Positions 62,301-64,000 of a stretch of DNA of 64,000 bases are shown here, piece by piece. Position numbers and translations under genes: made by a program. The notes below the pieces were generated by a model. The model was not told the origin of the DNA, searched no databases, and saw only the letters and a program-made list of their open reading frames with translations. Origin of the DNA: Bradyrhizobium canariense (GTDB taxonomy: Bacteria > Pseudomonadota > Alphaproteobacteria > Rhizobiales > Xanthobacteraceae); assembly GCF_018130465.1 (NCBI RefSeq), contig NZ_JAFCKJ010000005.1, positions 186,001 through 250,000 of the forward strand. Direction: 5' to 3'. Positions within the stretch are counted from its first letter, which is position 1, and each line of letters begins with the position of its first letter.

Positions 62301-62781
62301 CTACAAGGACGAGTACGAGGTCGCGCGGCTCTACACGGATGGCAGCTTTGCCGGGAAAGTGTCGGAGAAGTTCGACGGCGACTTCACGCTGAAGTTTTAT
62401 CTGGCGCCACCAATCTTCGCGCAGCGCGACAAGACGACAGGGCATCTCCAGAAGAAGGAGTTCGGCGGCTGGATGATCCACGCCTTCCGCGTGCTCGCAA
62501 GGCTGAAGTTTTTGCGCGGCGGCGCGTTCGATCCGTTCGGCCGGACCGAGGAGCGCAAGACCGAGCGGAAGCTGATCGAGGATTATCTCGGCATGATCGA
62601 TCAGCGGATCGCCGGGCTGAAGGCGGAGCAGATCCCGTTGCTGGCGAGGCTCGCGCGGGTGCCGGAGACGATCCGCGGCTTCGGGCATGTCAAGGAAGCC
62701 AACATCAAGCAAGCCGCAGCCGAGAAGGCGCGGCTTGAGGCAGAGCTGGAGAACAGCCGCTTTGCGGCTGCTGCGGAGTAG
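59305..62781 (+). CDS. Fused indolepyruvate ferredoxin oxidoreductase family enzyme
   Basis: A 1158-residue fusion of the alpha and gamma/beta parts of 2-oxoacid ferredoxin oxidoreductase. The first 500 residues include the pyrimidine-binding and Cys-rich FFCSGCPHNTSTRVPEGS region. A TPP-binding region has GMALSMPTRRTDLISHMGAEG. A ferredoxin-like block around residues 630-680 has CEGCGDCSQASNC and later CNKDFSCVEGFC. The gamma domain starts LVTGIGGTGVITIGALLG. It converts aryl-2-oxoacids such as indolepyruvate to acyl-CoA with reduced ferredoxin as product. The ATG at 59305 follows CGAGGA. Confidence 0.92.
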   Translation: MTLMQVELDDKYRLESKRIFLSGTQALVRLPMLQRERDRLQGLNTGGFISGYRGSPLGMYDHALWRAKSHLQQHDIAFVPGLNEDLAATAVWGSQQVGLFPGAKVDGVFGIWYGKGPGVDRSVDALKHANAAGTSLNGGVLALAGDDHGCQSSTLAHQSEQVFAAALIPVINPATLQDYLDLGLYGFALSRFSGCWVGFKAISETVESSASIYSDPERIQIKLPDDFEMPPGGLNIRWPDPPLDAEKRLFGPKMAAVQAFARANQLDRIVLDSKPARLGIVATGKAYLDLRQALADLGITDKDAQDLGLRIYKVAMTWPLEESGAKRFAEGLQDVLVVEEKRGFIEDQLMRILYNIDASRRPTVTGKRDERGAPLLPSEGELTPTIVASALVARLRKLGHHSPVLEQRLARLEAFDNPVTTSTQIKLARTPFFCSGCPHNTSTRVPEGSRAMAGIGCHGMALSMPTRRTDLISHMGAEGVNWIGQAPFTTEKHIFQNLGDGTYTHSGLLALRAASAAGISITYKILYNDAVAMTGGQPAEGGFNVAQIAHQVWAEGVKRLAIVSDDPGKYPDGNYFPQGATIHHRRDLDAVQRELRDIKGLTVVIYDQTCAAEKRRRRKRGLYPDPAKRAFINELVCEGCGDCSQASNCVSVQPLETEFGRKRQIDQSNCNKDFSCVEGFCPSFVTVHGGTLKRVKTSGVDSGQLFADLPLPPTRELDAPYNILVTGIGGTGVITIGALLGMAAHVDGRGCSALDFTGLSQKNGAVMSHVRIAPKPEDISAVRITTGGADVILGCDMIVSAGPSALSRAERGVTKAYINADLQPTASFVQNPDLDFEMGTMQTVLRDAIGDKNLDIIDATGIAAALMGDSIATNPFMLGFAFQKGAIPLSLEALLRAIEINGAAIEMNKLAFTWGRLAAHDMSRVRSVLQFKSRASAPTKSLDDIIATRAEFLTGYQDKAYADRYLAAVAKVRKAEAAASPASAELTEAVAKNLFKLMSYKDEYEVARLYTDGSFAGKVSEKFDGDFTLKFYLAPPIFAQRDKTTGHLQKKEFGGWMIHAFRVLARLKFLRGGAFDPFGRTEERKTERKLIEDYLGMIDQRIAGLKAEQIPLLARLARVPETIRGFGHVKEANIKQAAAEKARLEAELENSRFAAAAE

Positions 62782-62800
62782 CGGTTAGAGCTCAAGCTCT

Positions 62801-62894
62801 CTCCGCGTCATTGCGAGGAGCGAAGCGACGAAGCAATCCAGAGTCCTTCCGCGGAGGCAGTCTGGATTGCCTCGCTGCGCTCGCAATGACGGAG
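62801..62894. repeat. Palindromic intergenic repeat
   Basis: Outer arms CGTCATTGCGAG and CTCGCAATGACG are exact reverse complements, with inner AGCAATCCAGA / TCTGGATTGC pairs. The 94-bp element lies between the oxidoreductase stop and the convergent flavoprotein. It is a dispersed element common in Bradyrhizobium and may act as a transcription barrier. Confidence 0.8.
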
Positions 62895-62913
62895 ATTGTG
62901 GATACGGCGGAGG

Positions 62914-64000
62914 CTACAACTCGACAGATACCTTCGCGGCACTCGACGCTGTGATCGCCCCCTCCGCCAGATGCCGCCCCGCGATGTACCCGAACGTCAG
63001 CGCCGGCCCGAGCGTGATCCCCGGCCCCGGATAATTGCCGTTCATGATCGAGCCCATGTCGTTGCCGCAGGCGTAGAGGCCCGCGACCGGCGTGCCGTCC
63101 TCGCGCAACACACGCGCCTGGGCATCGACCTTCATGCCGATCGCCGTGCCGAGATCGGCCGGATAGATCCGCATCGCAAAGAAAGGGCCACGGAGAATGG
63201 GCGCGACGCAGGGGTTGGGCTTGTGGCTGATATCACCGAGATGGCGCTGATAGATGGTGCTGCCGCGACCGAATTCAGGGTCACGCCCCTCCTTCGCACC
63301 GGAATTGTAGCTTGCAATCGTCGCTGCGAGTGTGGACGGCTTGATACCTATCTTCACCGCGAGCTGCGCGATATCAGCAGCCTCGACCAACTCGCCGCTC
63401 GCCGCATAGCGCCTGATATTGCGCGTGAACGGCTTGATGCGGCCAAGGCCGTAGCTCCACAGGAACGGACGGTCGCAGACGAGATAGAACGGCCGGTCCG
63501 GCTCGCCATTGCCGTCGCGCAGCATGGCAAGCACGAACTCGTGGTACGACAGCGCCTCGTTGACGAAGCGCCGGCCCGCCGCATTGACCGCGATCACGCC
63601 GGGCTTGGCGCGGTCGGTCACCGTGTGCGGGAAAACGCCACGGCTGCCATCGGCGCGCCGGAACAGCGAGGCCGGCACCCAATAGGCCGGGCTCGTCGCC
63701 TCCGTATTGAGCGCTGCGCCGGTTGCGGCCGCGAGGCGAAGCCCGTCGCCCGTACCGGACGTGTTGGTCGCCGAGACGAATCCGGCCGCGGGTGGGAACA
63801 AGCGTTTGCGCAAGGTCGCGTCGTGCGAAAAGCCGCCGGTCGCGAGCACCACACCGCGTCGCGCGGCAATCAGGCGATCGCGGGCGCCGTGGCGAATCAC
63901 CACGCCGCCGACGCGCTCGCCCTGCATCGACAAATCCTCGACGTCCGCGCTGAAGAGGATCTCAACCTGCCGCGCCAGCAGCGAGGCATACAGCCGTGCG
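62914..64000 (-). CDS. FAD-binding fumarate reductase/KstD-like flavoprotein (5' end outside window)
   Basis: The C-terminal part, about 362 residues, of a fumarate reductase/succinate dehydrogenase-type flavoprotein. The reading frame stays open to the window edge, so an internal ATG at 63933 is not the start. Visible are GVVLATGGFSHD (FAD contact), NTSGTGDGLRLAAATGA, RRFVNEALSYHEF and the C-terminal GLYACGNDMGSIMNGNYPGPGITLGPALTFGYIAGRHLAE, a 3-ketosteroid dehydrogenase-like ending. The family oxidises or reduces C=C bonds using FAD. Exact role unknown. Confidence 0.87.
   Translation of the reverse strand, partial: ARLYASLLARQVEILFSADVEDLSMQGERVGGVVIRHGARDRLIAARRGVVLATGGFSHDATLRKRLFPPAAGFVSATNTSGTGDGLRLAAATGAALNTEATSPAYWVPASLFRRADGSRGVFPHTVTDRAKPGVIAVNAAGRRFVNEALSYHEFVLAMLRDGNGEPDRPFYLVCDRPFLWSYGLGRIKPFTRNIRRYAASGELVEAADIAQLAVKIGIKPSTLAATIASYNSGAKEGRDPEFGRGSTIYQRHLGDISHKPNPCVAPILRGPFFAMRIYPADLGTAIGMKVDAQARVLREDGTPVAGLYACGNDMGSIMNGNYPGPGITLGPALTFGYIAGRHLAEGAITASSAAKVSVEL

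Overview
The window is high-GC alphaproteobacterial DNA that I would assign to Bradyrhizobium or a very close relative. The main reason is the block at about 4-17 kb: fixS-fixI-fixH-fixG / ccoP-ccoQ-ccoO-ccoN, two stress proteins, fixL, fixJ, a lone receiver protein and fixK2. This is the gene order I remember for the Bradyrhizobium oxygen-response region. FixL keeps His200, Arg220 and His291 at exactly the numbering used for the B. japonicum protein. Several palindromic repeats of the kind scattered through Bradyrhizobium genomes support the same assignment. No nod or nif genes, tRNA, rRNA, CRISPR array, insertion sequence or phage gene was seen.

Layout. 0-4 kb: the end of a LysR regulator, a peroxiredoxin-like protein, a small exported protein, an exported cupin and an MFS transporter. 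4-17 kb: the microaerobic respiration block, with a cbb3 oxidase, its copper/assembly genes and the FixLJ-FixK2 cascade. I read four FixK-type boxes here, upstream of ccoN, fixG, the stress-protein pair and the lone receiver gene. Together they suggest a cascade with feedback. 17-24 kb: an MFS transporter, a PRC-barrel protein, a glycogen-debranching-type enzyme, an ABC exporter and a glycosyltransferase. 24-38 kb: scattered metabolism, including an alkylsulfatase-like hydrolase, a diguanylate cyclase, a TRAP transporter, a Tam-like methyltransferase, an SDR-like protein without its catalytic Tyr, a UBP zinc finger, a Tat-exported amidohydrolase, an isocitrate/isopropylmalate dehydrogenase-type enzyme and a drug-efflux MFS.

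37.5-46.2 kb is the most unusual part: a minus-strand cluster that looks like a ribosomal peptide (RiPP) pathway. An 84-residue small protein with a Gly-Gly-containing tail comes first. A strong hairpin follows, then four genes joined by ATGA overlaps: a radical SAM enzyme, a CX7CX2C B12-type radical SAM enzyme of the RiPP-maturation type, a SPASM radical SAM enzyme, and a Cys-motif/methyltransferase fusion. An HExxH protein and, after a gap, a second B12-type radical SAM enzyme complete it. I do not recognise the precursor or the product.

46.4-52.4 kb holds a Tat-exported two-subunit molybdenum hydroxylase followed by a flavocytochrome c flavoprotein and soxX-Y-Z-A. There is no soxB or soxCD, and the SoxY carrier tail is altered. 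This suggests a periplasmic redox pathway that departs from standard Sox thiosulfate oxidation. 52.4-64 kb: a carbohydrate-type ABC importer without its ATPase, an NCS2/AzgA-like permease with an isochorismatase-family amidohydrolase, a hotdog-fold protein, a fused indolepyruvate ferredoxin oxidoreductase and a flavoprotein cut by the window end.
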